In this document: piece after piece, positions 28,527 through 37,098 of the stretch | Position numbering within the stretch: position 1 is the stretch's first letter | Layout of the letters: the number at the start of each line of letters is the position of its first letter | From: Halorubrum sp. Hd13 | GTDB lineage: Archaea; Halobacteriota; Halobacteria; Halobacteriales; Haloferacaceae | Assembly (NCBI RefSeq): GCF_002252755.1 | Contig: NZ_NHOY01000092.1 | Location: forward strand, 1 to 60,845 | Length of the DNA: 60,845 bases | Reading direction: 5' to 3' | The notes under the pieces: model-generated | Database searches by the model: none | The model's input: only the letters and a program-made list of their open reading frames with translations | What the model was told of the DNA's origin: nothing | Made by a program: the position numbers and the translations under genes

Positions 28527-28870
28527 CAGCCTCCGGCCCGCATCGCCTTCTGACGGTACTTCGGGAGGAGTTCGGCCAGCGCGTCCGGGTCGCCGACGAA
28601 CTCGGCGGTCACTTCGGTGAGTCGAATCGCAGCCGCGGCCGTCACCGTCTCGGCGCTGAGCGCGACGCGCCACCCGTCGCCATCCACGCGGGTCGCCTCG
28701 GCCGGGTCGTCCGTGCCCACGAGCGTCCCGCCGAGGTTGACGAGGTAGTGGGCCGCGAGCCGCCGGGAAATCCCGCGGTACGCGACCGTCTCGCGCTCCC
28801 AGCCCTCCTCCGCGGGCGGGGGACCGTCGACGGGCTCGGTCCCGCCGCTCGCCTCGCCGTCGGGGGTCAT
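28526..28870 (-). CDS. Hypothetical protein, second gene of the SAMP/MoaD-like operon
   Basis: 114 residues. A short acidic N-terminus (MTPDGEASGG) is followed by an alpha/beta domain with WERETVAYRGISRRLAAHYL, VNLGGTLVGTDDP and DGWRVALSAETVTAAAAI. No catalytic motif. Translational coupling at both ends: its ATG overlaps the stop of the ubiquitin-like gene (ATGA) and its stop overlaps the start of the next gene (TGATG). Members of this group are sometimes placed with molybdopterin genes in haloarchaea, but I cannot confirm that here. Confidence 0.75.
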   Translation of the reverse strand: MTPDGEASGGTEPVDGPPPAEEGWERETVAYRGISRRLAAHYLVNLGGTLVGTDDPAEATRVDGDGWRVALSAETVTAAAAIRLTEVTAEFVGDPDALAELLPKYRQKAMRAGG

Positions 28871-29148
28871 GCGCCGCCCGCGACCGGCGGGAACACCGAG
28901 AGCCGGTCGCCGTCCTCCAACGCCGTCTCCAGCCCGTCGAGGTGAAGCACCTCGCGGCCGTTCTTGAGCACGTTGATCTGGGGGGCGAGGCCGCCGTCGA
29001 CGACCAGGCGACCGTTCATCCCCTCGTACTCCGCTTCTAGCTCCCGCAACACGTCTCCGACGCTCGACCCGTCGGCGAACTCCGCCTCGACGATTTTCCC
29101 GCCGGCGGCCTCGCGAAACGTCGCGAAGAACCGCAGTTCCAGTTCCAT
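28867..29148 (-). CDS. MoaD/SAMP-type ubiquitin-like protein
   Basis: 93-residue beta-grasp protein. It starts MELELRFFATFREAAGG and contains LRELEAEYEGMNGRLVVDG, INVLKNGREVLHLDGL and TALEDGDRLSVFPPVAGGA. It closely resembles haloarchaeal SAMP3/MoaD (small archaeal ubiquitin-like modifier; also a sulfur carrier for molybdopterin). Such proteins normally end in Gly-Gly, which becomes thiocarboxylated or isopeptide-bonded; here one Ala follows. The last codons GGC GGC GCA TGA overlap the next gene's ATG. A TATA-like TTTTATGTC lies about 25 bases upstream of the start. An upstream in-frame ATG gives a non-homologous extension and is rejected. Confidence 0.87.
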   Translation of the reverse strand: MELELRFFATFREAAGGKIVEAEFADGSSVGDVLRELEAEYEGMNGRLVVDGGLAPQINVLKNGREVLHLDGLETALEDGDRLSVFPPVAGGA

Positions 29149-29267
29149 ATGCGCGTAATCGGTCCGGACCGACATAAAACGGTCCCGAGAAGCGGGGAGG
29201 AACCACACCGCTCGTGCGATGTGGTACCATAGCTTTAGGTTCCACCGGTCCGTCCGATCACTCGGAA

Positions 29268-30797
29268 ATGTCAATCAAGGCGTACGATTACGCGGTCGTC
29301 GGCGCCGGGTCGGCGGGCTGCGTGGTCGCGCGGCGGCTAGTTGAGCGGGGGAACGACGTGATTTTACTCGAAGCGGGGGCACCCGACGAGAACCACGAGG
29401 AGCGGATCAACACACCGGTCCGCTTTCCGGAGCTGTTCAAGTCCGAGGCCGACTGGGAGTACTACACGGAGCCGCAGCCGGAGATGAACGACCGCCGGCT
29501 GTACCATCCCCGCGGGAAGACCCTCGGGGGGTCGAGCTCGCTGAACGCGATGATCTACAACCGGGGCGTTCCCTGGGACTACGACAACTGGGCGTCGATG
29601 GGGAACGACGGCTGGAGCCACGACGAGATGCTCGACGCGTTCAAACGGAGCGAGGACTTCGTCGGCACCGGAGACGAGGAGTTCCACGGGACGGGGGGAC
29701 CGCTGACCGTCGACGACCTGTCCGACCCGCACCCGGCCTCCGAGGCGTTCGTAGACGCGGCCGAGGAGTGCGGCATCGAGCGGAACGCCGACATCAACGG
29801 GCGACGGCAGACCGGTGCGGGACTGTACCACGTGACGCAGCGGGACGGGAAGCGGTGCAGCAGCGCCGCGGCGTTCATCAAACCGGTACTGGACCGCGCC
29901 GGGCTGACCGTCGAGACCCGCGCACACGTCACCGGTATCCGGTTCGACGACGCGAACCGCGCCGAGGGCGTCGACTACCGACGCGACGGCGAGACGCACG
30001 AGGTCGACGTCGCGGAGGAGGTGGTGCTCAGCGCGGGGGCGTACGACACGCCGCAGCTACTGATGTGCTCCGGCGTGGGGCCGGCAGAGCACCTTCGCGA
30101 CCACGACGTCGACGTGGTCGCCGACCGACCGGGCGTCGGCCGTAACCTCCAGGACCACCTGTTCAGCTTCGTCGTGTACGATCGGACCGACGACGAGCCG
30201 CCGGCGCCGACGTCGAACATCGGGGAGGGCGCCGGGTACACCTACGTCGACGACGACGAGCCGGCGCCGGACCTCCAGTTCCACTTCTGTCCGACGTACT
30301 ACATGAACCACGGCTTCGACAACCCCGACGGGCTCGGGTTCTCGATCGGCGCGACGCAAGTGCGGCCCGAGAGCAGGGGGCGGGTCGAGCTCGCCTCCGA
30401 CGATCCCACCGATGACCCCGTCGTCGATCCGCGGTACCTCTCGGCCGAGCCGGACCTCGAGGTCCTCCGCGAGGGCGTCAAGCGGGCCCGTGAGATCGCT
30501 CGGGCCGACGCCCTCGACCCGTATCGCGGCGCGGAGGTCTGGCCGGGCGAGGACGTCGAGACAGACGCGGAGATCGAGGAACACGTGCGCGAGACCGCTC
30601 ACACGGTGTACCACCCGGTCGGGACGTGTCGGATGGGGGACGACGAGTCGGCGGTCGTCGACGATCGGCTCCGTGTGCACGGCGTGGACGGCGTCCGGGT
30701 CGCCGACACGTCGGTGATGCCGACGATTCCGAGCGGCAACACCAACGCGCCCGCGATCGCCGTCGGCGAGCGGGCGGCGTCGCTGCTCGAGGCCTGA
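29268..30797 (+). CDS. GMC family oxidoreductase (choline dehydrogenase-like)
   Basis: FAD-dependent alcohol dehydrogenase, 509 residues. FAD motif GAGSAGCVVARRL at 12-24; the GMC signature 1 region RGKTLGGSSSLNAM; the second signature AGAYDTPQLLMCSGVGP. The C-terminal active site has His445/His449 (HTVYHPVGTCRMG) and the Asn motif SGNTNAP near 490. Typical substrates are choline, glycerol-like alcohols or aldehydes; no betaine-aldehyde dehydrogenase or transporter lies next to it. Start at MSIKAYDY chosen over the open frame upstream because the Rossmann strand begins there. Confidence 0.92.
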   Translation: MSIKAYDYAVVGAGSAGCVVARRLVERGNDVILLEAGAPDENHEERINTPVRFPELFKSEADWEYYTEPQPEMNDRRLYHPRGKTLGGSSSLNAMIYNRGVPWDYDNWASMGNDGWSHDEMLDAFKRSEDFVGTGDEEFHGTGGPLTVDDLSDPHPASEAFVDAAEECGIERNADINGRRQTGAGLYHVTQRDGKRCSSAAAFIKPVLDRAGLTVETRAHVTGIRFDDANRAEGVDYRRDGETHEVDVAEEVVLSAGAYDTPQLLMCSGVGPAEHLRDHDVDVVADRPGVGRNLQDHLFSFVVYDRTDDEPPAPTSNIGEGAGYTYVDDDEPAPDLQFHFCPTYYMNHGFDNPDGLGFSIGATQVRPESRGRVELASDDPTDDPVVDPRYLSAEPDLEVLREGVKRAREIARADALDPYRGAEVWPGEDVETDAEIEEHVRETAHTVYHPVGTCRMGDDESAVVDDRLRVHGVDGVRVADTSVMPTIPSGNTNAPAIAVGERAASLLEA

Positions 30798-30836
30798 CCG
30801 GCCGGTTCGCCCGGCGGGACCGCGTTCGGAAGGGGA

Positions 30837-31220
30837 CTACAGGTCCGAGAGCCGGATCCCGTCCTCGACGAGCCGGAAATTCCGCTCGCGACCCAGCTCG
30901 TCGCCGAGCCACTCGTGTTCGTACAGCTGTCCGATCAGTTCCACGTAGAGGTTCCGCCACGCGATGGCGTAGATCGGGGACTGCCCCCACGCGCGCAGTT
31001 CCGGAACGAACTCGTGGTACGTGCTCGCCTGCGTCTCCATTCGCTCGACCGCGTCGGCGACGACCTCGGCCGCCTCCGCGGGCTCGGCGCCCTCGATCTC
31101 CTCGTTGATCCGCGACTGAATGCCGGCGATGGCGCGACGCATGTCCTGTTCGGCGGTCTCGTCCTCCTCGGGGAGCGACTCGACGACCCCTCGCGGCACG
31201 CCGAGCTCTATCTCTGGCAT
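30837..31220 (-). CDS. Conserved helical protein of unknown function
   Basis: 127 residues, mostly amphipathic helix. It has an acidic N-terminus (MPEIELGVPRGVVESL), a middle with DMRRAIAGIQSRINEEIEGA and AVERMETQASTYHEFVPEL, and a C-terminal SPIYAIAWRNLYVELIGQLY. No known motif or cofactor site. ATG at 31220 preferred: nine more codons upstream are open but not convincing. Its stop lies 40 bases from the GMC gene end (convergent). Function unknown. Confidence 0.75.
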   Translation of the reverse strand: MPEIELGVPRGVVESLPEEDETAEQDMRRAIAGIQSRINEEIEGAEPAEAAEVVADAVERMETQASTYHEFVPELRAWGQSPIYAIAWRNLYVELIGQLYEHEWLGDELGRERNFRLVEDGIRLSDL

Positions 31221-31243
31221 ACCGAATCGTCCGGCGGCGACGC

Positions 31244-32053
31244 TCAAAAAACCCGCTCACCGATCCGCCGCTCGACGGGGGCCTCCACGAGCCACCGACC
31301 GGTGAGCGTCCCGACCCGATCACGCGCGGCCGCCGGGTCGGTCGATACCGACTCGTCTCCCCGCTGCGGCCCGTAGGCGCCGAACCCGGCGTGATTGACC
31401 CCGTCGAGCTCGATCACCCGGGCGTCGTCGGGCAGGTTCGACCGGCTCTCGCGCTCGCGGTCCGCGTCGATCACCCCGTCGGCGCCCCCGAGCACCGAGA
31501 GGACCCGCAGCCCGCTCTCTGAGACGTCGCTGTCGCAGTAGGCGGCGTGGAGGACGAGCCCGTCGAGGTCGACGGCGTTGGCCGCCGCGTACCGACAGGC
31601 CATCGCGCCGCCGAGCGAGTGGCCGCCGACGTACCACGACTCGACCGCCGGGAGCGCCGCCCGCGCGTCGTCGGCCCGGTTCGGTCCGAGCACCGCGAGG
31701 TTCAGCGGCACGTCGACGATCACGACGGCGACGTCTCGCCCCGCGACCGTCGCCGCGGCGGTCGGGACGTAACTCTCCGGGTTCACGCGCGCGCCGGGAT
31801 AGTAGGCGAGTCCGACCGTCTCCGCGGTCACCGGCCCGCTCCGAACGACCGTCAGCCCGTCGAGCCGCTCGACGGTGACGGCCGACGAGGACTCGACCGC
31901 GTTCACCGCCGCCTCCTCCGGGCCCGCGCCGACCGCGAAGTAGAGCCCGGCACCGGTCGCGAGAACCGCCGCACCCAGCGCGATCACCGCGACGGCGACG
32001 GCGACGGTGCGGCGGGCGGGGAGCCGACCCGTGTCGTCTCCCTCGGGGCTCAC
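31244..32053 (-). CDS. Membrane-anchored alpha/beta hydrolase
   Basis: 269 residues. One N-terminal transmembrane helix (VAVAVAVIALGAAVLATGAG, about 17-36), then an extracellular hydrolase domain with the nucleophile elbow GGHSLGGAMA near residue 150 and a likely His in DGVNHAGFGAYG. The frame is open for a long way upstream, but the GTG at 32053 overlaps the stop of the AbrB-PhoU gene (GTGA), marking the real start and coupling the two. The product likely acts outside the membrane on an ester or peptide-like substrate; no lipase lid or typical carboxylesterase motif is seen. Confidence 0.82.
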   Translation of the reverse strand: MSPEGDDTGRLPARRTVAVAVAVIALGAAVLATGAGLYFAVGAGPEEAAVNAVESSSAVTVERLDGLTVVRSGPVTAETVGLAYYPGARVNPESYVPTAAATVAGRDVAVVIVDVPLNLAVLGPNRADDARAALPAVESWYVGGHSLGGAMACRYAAANAVDLDGLVLHAAYCDSDVSESGLRVLSVLGGADGVIDADRERESRSNLPDDARVIELDGVNHAGFGAYGPQRGDESVSTDPAAARDRVGTLTGRWLVEAPVERRIGERVF

Positions 32054-33048
32054 GGGGTCGGCGCGGCCTTCTGGAGGGCCGTCTCCGCGATGTTGCCGCC
32101 GTAGTCGGCCGACCGGAGGACGGAGTCGACGACGAGCCCGAGCAGCTGCGCGCGGGCCGGGTCCAGGTCGCGGAGGAGTTCGTCGATCGCGCGCACCCGT
32201 TCGTCGATCGCCCTGACGCCCGTGCGAGCGTCGTTCGCCAGCCGCGTCGCCTCGTCGCTGTCGTCGGCGAACAGCGCGTCCATCGCGGTGTCGATCACCT
32301 CGACCGCGTCGCCGTGGAGGTCGTTGACCGCCTCGACGACCTCGTCGGGAAGCGGCTCGTCGATGCTGAGCGTCAGGTGGCCGATCTTCGTCGCGTGGTC
32401 GCCGATCCGCTCCAGCTGGCGGGCGCTGGAGTGGTAGTCGAAACACTCCTCGCGCGGGAGGCCGAGCTCTTCGGCCGCCTTCGGCGTGCGAAGCGTCGCG
32501 CGGAAGATCCGGGAGACGACGAGCCAGAGCCGATCGAGGTCGTCGTCGCGGCCGATCACGTCGCGGGCGAGGTCGTGGTCGAGATCGGAGAGCGCGGCGA
32601 GCGCGTCCTCCAGCATCGACAGCGATATCAGCCGCATCCGGGTGACGGCGTTGTGGATCGACAGCTCCGAGGAGTCGAGCAGGTCCTGGATGACGACCCG
32701 GTCGCGCGTCTCCTCTAACACCTCCAGGCCGACGAGGCTCTGGACCGCCTCGCGGATGGCGGAGCGCTGCTCAGTGGAGATCCCGGCGCCCTCCAGTTCG
32801 ATCACGTCGAACCCGCTGACGTACATCGTCGTCACCGCCCGGGTGAGCGCCTGCCCCGAGAGGTCGGTGACGTCGAGCGTCCCGCGGGTGCGCTCCTCCT
32901 CCGACCGCGGCGTGAGGAACAGCGAGTCGCCGTCGGGGAAGAACTCGATCTCGGTGCCGGCCTCCACGCCGTTTTCCGTCGCCCACGTCTTCGGGATCGA
33001 GACCGTGTACGTCGAGCCGCCGGTGACCTGCACCTTCCTCGTTTCCAT
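32050..33048 (-). CDS. phoU: AbrB-PhoU domain regulator
   Basis: 332 residues. N-terminal SpoVT/AbrB DNA-binding domain (METRKVQVTGGSTYTVSIPK, about 1-45), then two PhoU-like three-helix bundles (about 95-175 and 200-310) with DSSELSIHNAVTRMRLISL and SSARQLERIGDHATKIGHL, the conserved PhoU helix. Haloarchaeal AbrB-PhoU proteins are linked to phosphate-dependent control of uptake and alkaline phosphatase. No pst genes lie here. The ATG at 33048 is chosen since the AbrB domain starts right there. The alpha/beta hydrolase gene overlaps its stop by 4 bases, forming an operon. Confidence 0.92.
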   Translation of the reverse strand: METRKVQVTGGSTYTVSIPKTWATENGVEAGTEIEFFPDGDSLFLTPRSEEERTRGTLDVTDLSGQALTRAVTTMYVSGFDVIELEGAGISTEQRSAIREAVQSLVGLEVLEETRDRVVIQDLLDSSELSIHNAVTRMRLISLSMLEDALAALSDLDHDLARDVIGRDDDLDRLWLVVSRIFRATLRTPKAAEELGLPREECFDYHSSARQLERIGDHATKIGHLTLSIDEPLPDEVVEAVNDLHGDAVEVIDTAMDALFADDSDEATRLANDARTGVRAIDERVRAIDELLRDLDPARAQLLGLVVDSVLRSADYGGNIAETALQKAAPTP

Positions 33049-33174
33049 GTATACAGATCGCACACGATATCCCTTAAGTTTATTCAAAATATATACTCCG
33101 TATGCGCCTCGAAAATCCGGCATAAGTCGTATCTCAGCGGCCTTAATTCGGATAGAAGCCGCGGACGAGACCTA

Positions 33175-33230
33175 ACTATCGGTTGTCTTATAAATATTAT
33201 ATATGTCTATATATTTATTCCGCGGGCCGC
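33175..33230. promoter_or_regulatory. AT-rich divergent promoter island
   Basis: About 40 bases, TCTTATAAATATTATATATG and ATATATTTATTC, nearly all A/T in a very GC-rich genome, lie between the divergent phoU and maoC genes (33049-33294). Several TATA-like boxes on both strands. Confidence 0.6.
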
Positions 33231-33294
33231 GCGGGACGCCGACGTTCGAGGGTGAACCCCGGGCTTGAGGCGGCGGGGCGCCGATCGTTGCGTC

Positions 33295-33702
33295 ATGCCA
33301 GTCGCGACTGTCGGCGAGACGGCGTCCCACGAGGTACAGGTCACGGAGGAGGCGATCGACGCGTTCGCCGAGCTCTCGGGCGACGAGAACCCGATCCACC
33401 TCGACGACACGTACGCCGCGGAGACGATGTTCGGCGGGCGCGTAGCCCACGGGATACTGTCTGCGGCGGCGGTCTCCGCGGCGCTCGCGTCGCTCCCGGG
33501 CGACATCGTCTACCTCGAACAGGAGCTGTCGTTCGAAGCGCCAGTGCGCCCGGGCGAAACGGTCAGGGCCGCCGTCGAGGTCGTCGAGGACCTCGGCGGC
33601 GACCGACTGCGGGTGCGGACGGAGGCGTTCGTGGACGCGCGCGAGGAGCGCGTCCTCGACGGGGAAGCGACGATACTCTCGGTGGCCCACGAGGACGACT
33701 GA
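33295..33702 (+). CDS. MaoC-like (R)-specific enoyl-CoA hydratase
   Basis: 135-residue single-hotdog protein. It carries the hydratase-2 motif SGDENPIHLDD (Asp/His catalytic pair near residues 30-37), then AHGILSAAAVSAALASLPGD. MaoC hydratases act on trans-2-enoyl-CoA to give (R)-3-hydroxyacyl-CoA, often for beta-oxidation or PHA synthesis. Start ATG at 33295; ten upstream residues from 33265 look non-native. It is convergent with the KAS III-like gene, 36 bases apart, so it may take part in the same acyl-CoA chemistry as the liv block. Confidence 0.92.
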   Translation: MPVATVGETASHEVQVTEEAIDAFAELSGDENPIHLDDTYAAETMFGGRVAHGILSAAAVSAALASLPGDIVYLEQELSFEAPVRPGETVRAAVEVVEDLGGDRLRVRTEAFVDAREERVLDGEATILSVAHEDD

Positions 33703-33738
33703 CCGCGCGGACCGACGCCCCGACGCACAGCGGGCCCG

Positions 33739-34758
33739 CTACCCGTGCCAGCGGAGCACCGTCGCCGCCCACGTGTACCCGGTGCCCGCGGCGAGGAAGC
33801 AGACGAGGTCGCCGTCTGCAAGCCGACCGTCGGCCAGCCCCTCCTCGACGGCGAGCGCCTGATCGACGCTCTGGACGTGGCCGTACTCGTCGAGGTAGTA
33901 GCCGTCCCGCTCGGGGTCGAGCCCGAGCTCCTCCAGCACCAGGTCGTGGAAGGACCGCTTCATGTGCGTGAGCGCGACGAAGTCGAGGTCGGTCCGCTCG
34001 AACCCCGACCGCGACAGCGCCTCGTCGGCGACGGAGCGGAACGCCGGCAGCGAGACCGGGCCCAGTCGCTCCTTCATCCCGTCGGGGTCGGGGACCTGCA
34101 GCGCGTGGAGCCCCTCGCGCACCGTCGCCTCGCTCGGCGGGCGCTTCGACCCGCCAGCGGGCATCACGACGTCGTCGGCGAAGGAGCCGTCCGTCTCGGC
34201 CGCGCTCTCGTGGACCGTCGCGCGGGCGCGGTCGCCGGGGTCGGCCTCGACGACGAACGCGCTCGCGCCGCTCCCGAAGTTGAACATGAACGACGCGTCC
34301 TCGTCCTCGTAGTCGACGAGGTCCTCCTCCCGGCTCGCCGAGACGAGCAGCGCGGTGTCGGTCTCCTCGACCGCGAGCTGAGCCGCCGCCTGCCGGAGCG
34401 CTATCGGGGCGCCGGCACATAGCGTGTAGCTCTCGGTGGCGTAGGCGTTCTCGGCGCCCAACGCCTCGGCTATCGCGGCCGCGGCCGACCACACCACGTG
34501 GTCTTTGAACTCCGAGCCGTGGTAGAGGAGGAGGTCGACCGCGGTCGGGTCGACGTCGGCGTCCGCGAGCGCCTCGCGGGCCGCCTGCTCGGCCATGTCC
34601 GTCGCGTGGTCCCCGTCTCGCGGGCAGACGTGCTTCTCGGTCACGCCCATCTTCTCGACGACGACCTCCTCGGGGATCCCGCTGATCTCGGCGATCTCCG
34701 CGCCGGTGATCGTGTCGGGCGGCACGTACGTCCCGAGGCCGGTGATTCCGACCGTCAT
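33739..34758 (-). CDS. KAS III-like condensing enzyme (beta-ketoacyl synthase III family)
   Basis: 339-residue thiolase-fold protein. Cys114 in YTLCAGAP is the acyl-accepting nucleophile; His265 lies in LTHMKRSFHD. In FabH the third residue is Asn in YGNTSA; here the segment reads DEYGHVQS, so His294 takes that place. The glycine-rich GSGASAFVV and FLAAGTGYTWAATVLRW at the C-terminus are family-typical. Its start overlaps the stop of livM (ATGA), so it belongs to the transporter operon. Archaea lack bacterial-type fatty-acid synthesis, so a different acyl-CoA condensation is expected; the reaction is unknown. Confidence 0.88.
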   Translation of the reverse strand: MTVGITGLGTYVPPDTITGAEIAEISGIPEEVVVEKMGVTEKHVCPRDGDHATDMAEQAAREALADADVDPTAVDLLLYHGSEFKDHVVWSAAAAIAEALGAENAYATESYTLCAGAPIALRQAAAQLAVEETDTALLVSASREEDLVDYEDEDASFMFNFGSGASAFVVEADPGDRARATVHESAAETDGSFADDVVMPAGGSKRPPSEATVREGLHALQVPDPDGMKERLGPVSLPAFRSVADEALSRSGFERTDLDFVALTHMKRSFHDLVLEELGLDPERDGYYLDEYGHVQSVDQALAVEEGLADGRLADGDLVCFLAAGTGYTWAATVLRWHG

Positions 34759-35984
34759 CGGCGGTACCTCCGTAGCCGCTCCGGCAGGCGCTTGCCGACG
34801 GTCCCCCCGAGCCGGTCGCGCACCGTGCCGAGGATCCCGTTGGGGACGAACAGCACGAAGAGCACGAAGACGATCCCGAGGTAAAGCGGCGCTCGTCCGG
34901 CCAGAGCGGTGTTGACGAACAGCTCGACGCTGAGCCCGAAGACGTCGGTCTCGAGGACGGTCGCCGGGACCCCTTCACGGATGTAGGTCGCGAGACCGCC
35001 GCTCTCGGTCGAGAGCACGTCCTCTAGCCACTGGTGGAACGCCGTGCCGAACAGCGGTCCCGCCAGCGTGCCGAACCCGCCGATGATCGTCGTGATCAGC
35101 GCGTCGGCGGTGACGAGGAAGAAGTAGGAGTTGTCCGGCGACACCGACCGGGCGTACGCGGCGAAGATCCCGCCGGCGACCGCCCCGAAGAAGCCGCTGA
35201 TCGCGAACGCGGCCAGTTTGAACCGGTAGGTCGGATAGCCGACGGCGCGGGCGCGCTCCTCGTTCTCGCGGATGGCGACCATCACCCGCCCGAACGGCGA
35301 GTGGAGGATCCGCTGCATCGCGAAGTACGAGGCTAAGACGACGGCGCCCAGCGCGTAGTAGGAGACCACCGTCGCGGAGACGTCGATCCCCAGGCCGAGT
35401 AGATTCTCGACGCTGGTGCCGGTGAGCCGTCCGACCCGGAGGCTCAGCGCGTCGACGTACGGGACGCCGATCGCGAGCCCGTCGCCCCCGATCGTCGCCC
35501 CCTCTTGGGGGTTCGTGGAGACGTACCCCCACGAGCGGATCAGCTCGTAGATCACCTGCGCGAACCCGAGCGTGATCATCGCGAAGTACACCCCCGTGAG
35601 CCGGAACGAGACCGAGCCGATGACCAGCGCCAGCAGCGCCGCGAGCAGCGCGCCGAGCAGCAGCGTGATCATGAACGGCGTCCCGCCCGGGATCCCGGGG
35701 ATCTGCCCGTTCGCCGCGAGCACGACGAAGTACGCCCCGGTGCCGTAGAACGCGGCGTGGCCGAACGAGAGGTAGCCCGTGTAGCCGCTGACGAAGTCGA
35801 AGCTCATCGCGAACAGCCCCATGTACAACACGGCGATCATGAACGTGATCCCCGGGAGGAACGCCGCCGTCTCGGCCGCCAGCGGCGACGACTCCAGCGC
35901 GCCGTTGACCGGCGGGTACAGGAAGAAGACGAGGACGACGGCGGCGTGGACCGCGTGGTCCCGGGCGTAGTCGGCGAGGGTCAC
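34755..35984 (-). CDS. livM: ABC transporter permease LivM-type
   Basis: Membrane permease of the branched-chain-amino-acid type ABC importer; 409 residues, about nine helices. Signature region SFDFVSGYTGYLSFGHAAFYG (about 61-80) and the cytoplasmic EAA-like loop VRENEERARAVGYPTYRFKL as AIRENEERARAVGYPT. The start is uncertain: GTG at 35984 is 80 bases after livH, and the frame is open back to the livH stop, where an ATT (36068) overlaps it. The encoded extension would be a disordered Asp/Ala-rich tail. I use GTG. Overlaps the condensing-enzyme gene downstream by 4 bases. Confidence 0.93.
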   Translation of the reverse strand: MTLADYARDHAVHAAVVLVFFLYPPVNGALESSPLAAETAAFLPGITFMIAVLYMGLFAMSFDFVSGYTGYLSFGHAAFYGTGAYFVVLAANGQIPGIPGGTPFMITLLLGALLAALLALVIGSVSFRLTGVYFAMITLGFAQVIYELIRSWGYVSTNPQEGATIGGDGLAIGVPYVDALSLRVGRLTGTSVENLLGLGIDVSATVVSYYALGAVVLASYFAMQRILHSPFGRVMVAIRENEERARAVGYPTYRFKLAAFAISGFFGAVAGGIFAAYARSVSPDNSYFFLVTADALITTIIGGFGTLAGPLFGTAFHQWLEDVLSTESGGLATYIREGVPATVLETDVFGLSVELFVNTALAGRAPLYLGIVFVLFVLFVPNGILGTVRDRLGGTVGKRLPERLRRYRR

Positions 35985-36063
35985 GGCGCGGTCGACATCG
36001 CTGACTTCCGCGTCGTCGCGCCCGGCGTCGGCCCCCGCGTCGTCGGCGGAGGAGTCGGGGTCG

Positions 36064-37098
36064 CTAATGGCCGCCCACCTCCTCGACGCCGTAGAGGCCC
36101 TGCGGCCTGACGATCAGCATGCCGACTAACAGCAGGAAGATCGTCACCTCGGAGAGGCCGGAGAAGGTGACGACGCCGGTCGTGAACAGCCACGTCGTCA
36201 CCGAGTCCGCGATGCCAACGATCCCCGCGGCGACGACGGTGCCGCGGAAGCTCCCGAGCCCGCCGATGATCACGACGACGAACGCGTACAGGAGCACGTC
36301 GATGCTCAGCAGGACGCTCGGCCCCCAGATCGGGTCCCACATCAGCAGGACCCCGCCGACCGCGGCGAGGCCCGTCCCGACGCCGAAGACGACGGTGAAC
36401 GCCCGGCGGACGTCGATCCCGAGCGCCTGCACCATCTCGGTGTCCTCGCTCCCGGCCCGGATGTATAATCCGTACAGCGTCCGGGTGAGGAACAGCCAGA
36501 CGGCGACGAGGACGACGCCGCCGATCAGCACCTCGAACAGGTAGAGCCGCCGCACTGCGATCCCGAGGAAGTCGGTCCGTCCCAGCAGCACGTCCGGCGC
36601 GGTACCCATCGGCGCCTGCCACTGCGGGTCCGGCTGGATGCCCCGCAGCGTCAACACGATCCGCGCGACCTCCTCGATGATCAGCGAGACGCCGAACGTC
36701 AGCAGGATCTGGTAGGTCGGCGTGCGGTCGTAGATCGGTCGGATCAGCTTCAGCTCGATGAGACTGCCCGCCGCGGTGGTGACGGCGAAGACGATCGCCA
36801 TCGCGGCGAAGAAGACGCCGATCGTCGCGAGCGTCCCCGTCCCGGAGCCGACGACCAGAACGAGCACGAGCCCGCCGAGGTACGCGCCGACCATCGTGAC
36901 GGCGCCGTGGGCGAAGTTGAGCACGCCCATCAGCCCGAACACGAGTGTGAGCCCCACCGCGATGGTGAAGTAGACGGCGGCCTTGCCGAGCCCTTCGACG
37001 AGGACGCGGACCGCGGTCCGGAGCCCGTCGGCGGCGCCGCCCGTCGCGAGCAGCGGGGCCGGGTCCGCGACGCCGAGGGAGAGCGCGGTCGCGCTCAT
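36064..37098 (-). CDS. livH: ABC transporter permease LivH-type
   Basis: 344 residues with about eight or nine membrane helices. Family signatures: GLTLVFGLMGVLNFAHGAVTM (about 49-69) and the C-terminal VLLSIDVLLYAFVVVIIGGLG. Forms the transmembrane heterodimer with LivM. Start ATG at 37098 overlaps the livF stop by 4 bases (ATGA), so livF is translated just before it. Residues before about 35 (ADPAPLLATGGAADG) form a variable N-terminal extension. Confidence 0.95.
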   Translation of the reverse strand: MSATALSLGVADPAPLLATGGAADGLRTAVRVLVEGLGKAAVYFTIAVGLTLVFGLMGVLNFAHGAVTMVGAYLGGLVLVLVVGSGTGTLATIGVFFAAMAIVFAVTTAAGSLIELKLIRPIYDRTPTYQILLTFGVSLIIEEVARIVLTLRGIQPDPQWQAPMGTAPDVLLGRTDFLGIAVRRLYLFEVLIGGVVLVAVWLFLTRTLYGLYIRAGSEDTEMVQALGIDVRRAFTVVFGVGTGLAAVGGVLLMWDPIWGPSVLLSIDVLLYAFVVVIIGGLGSFRGTVVAAGIVGIADSVTTWLFTTGVVTFSGLSEVTIFLLLVGMLIVRPQGLYGVEEVGGH

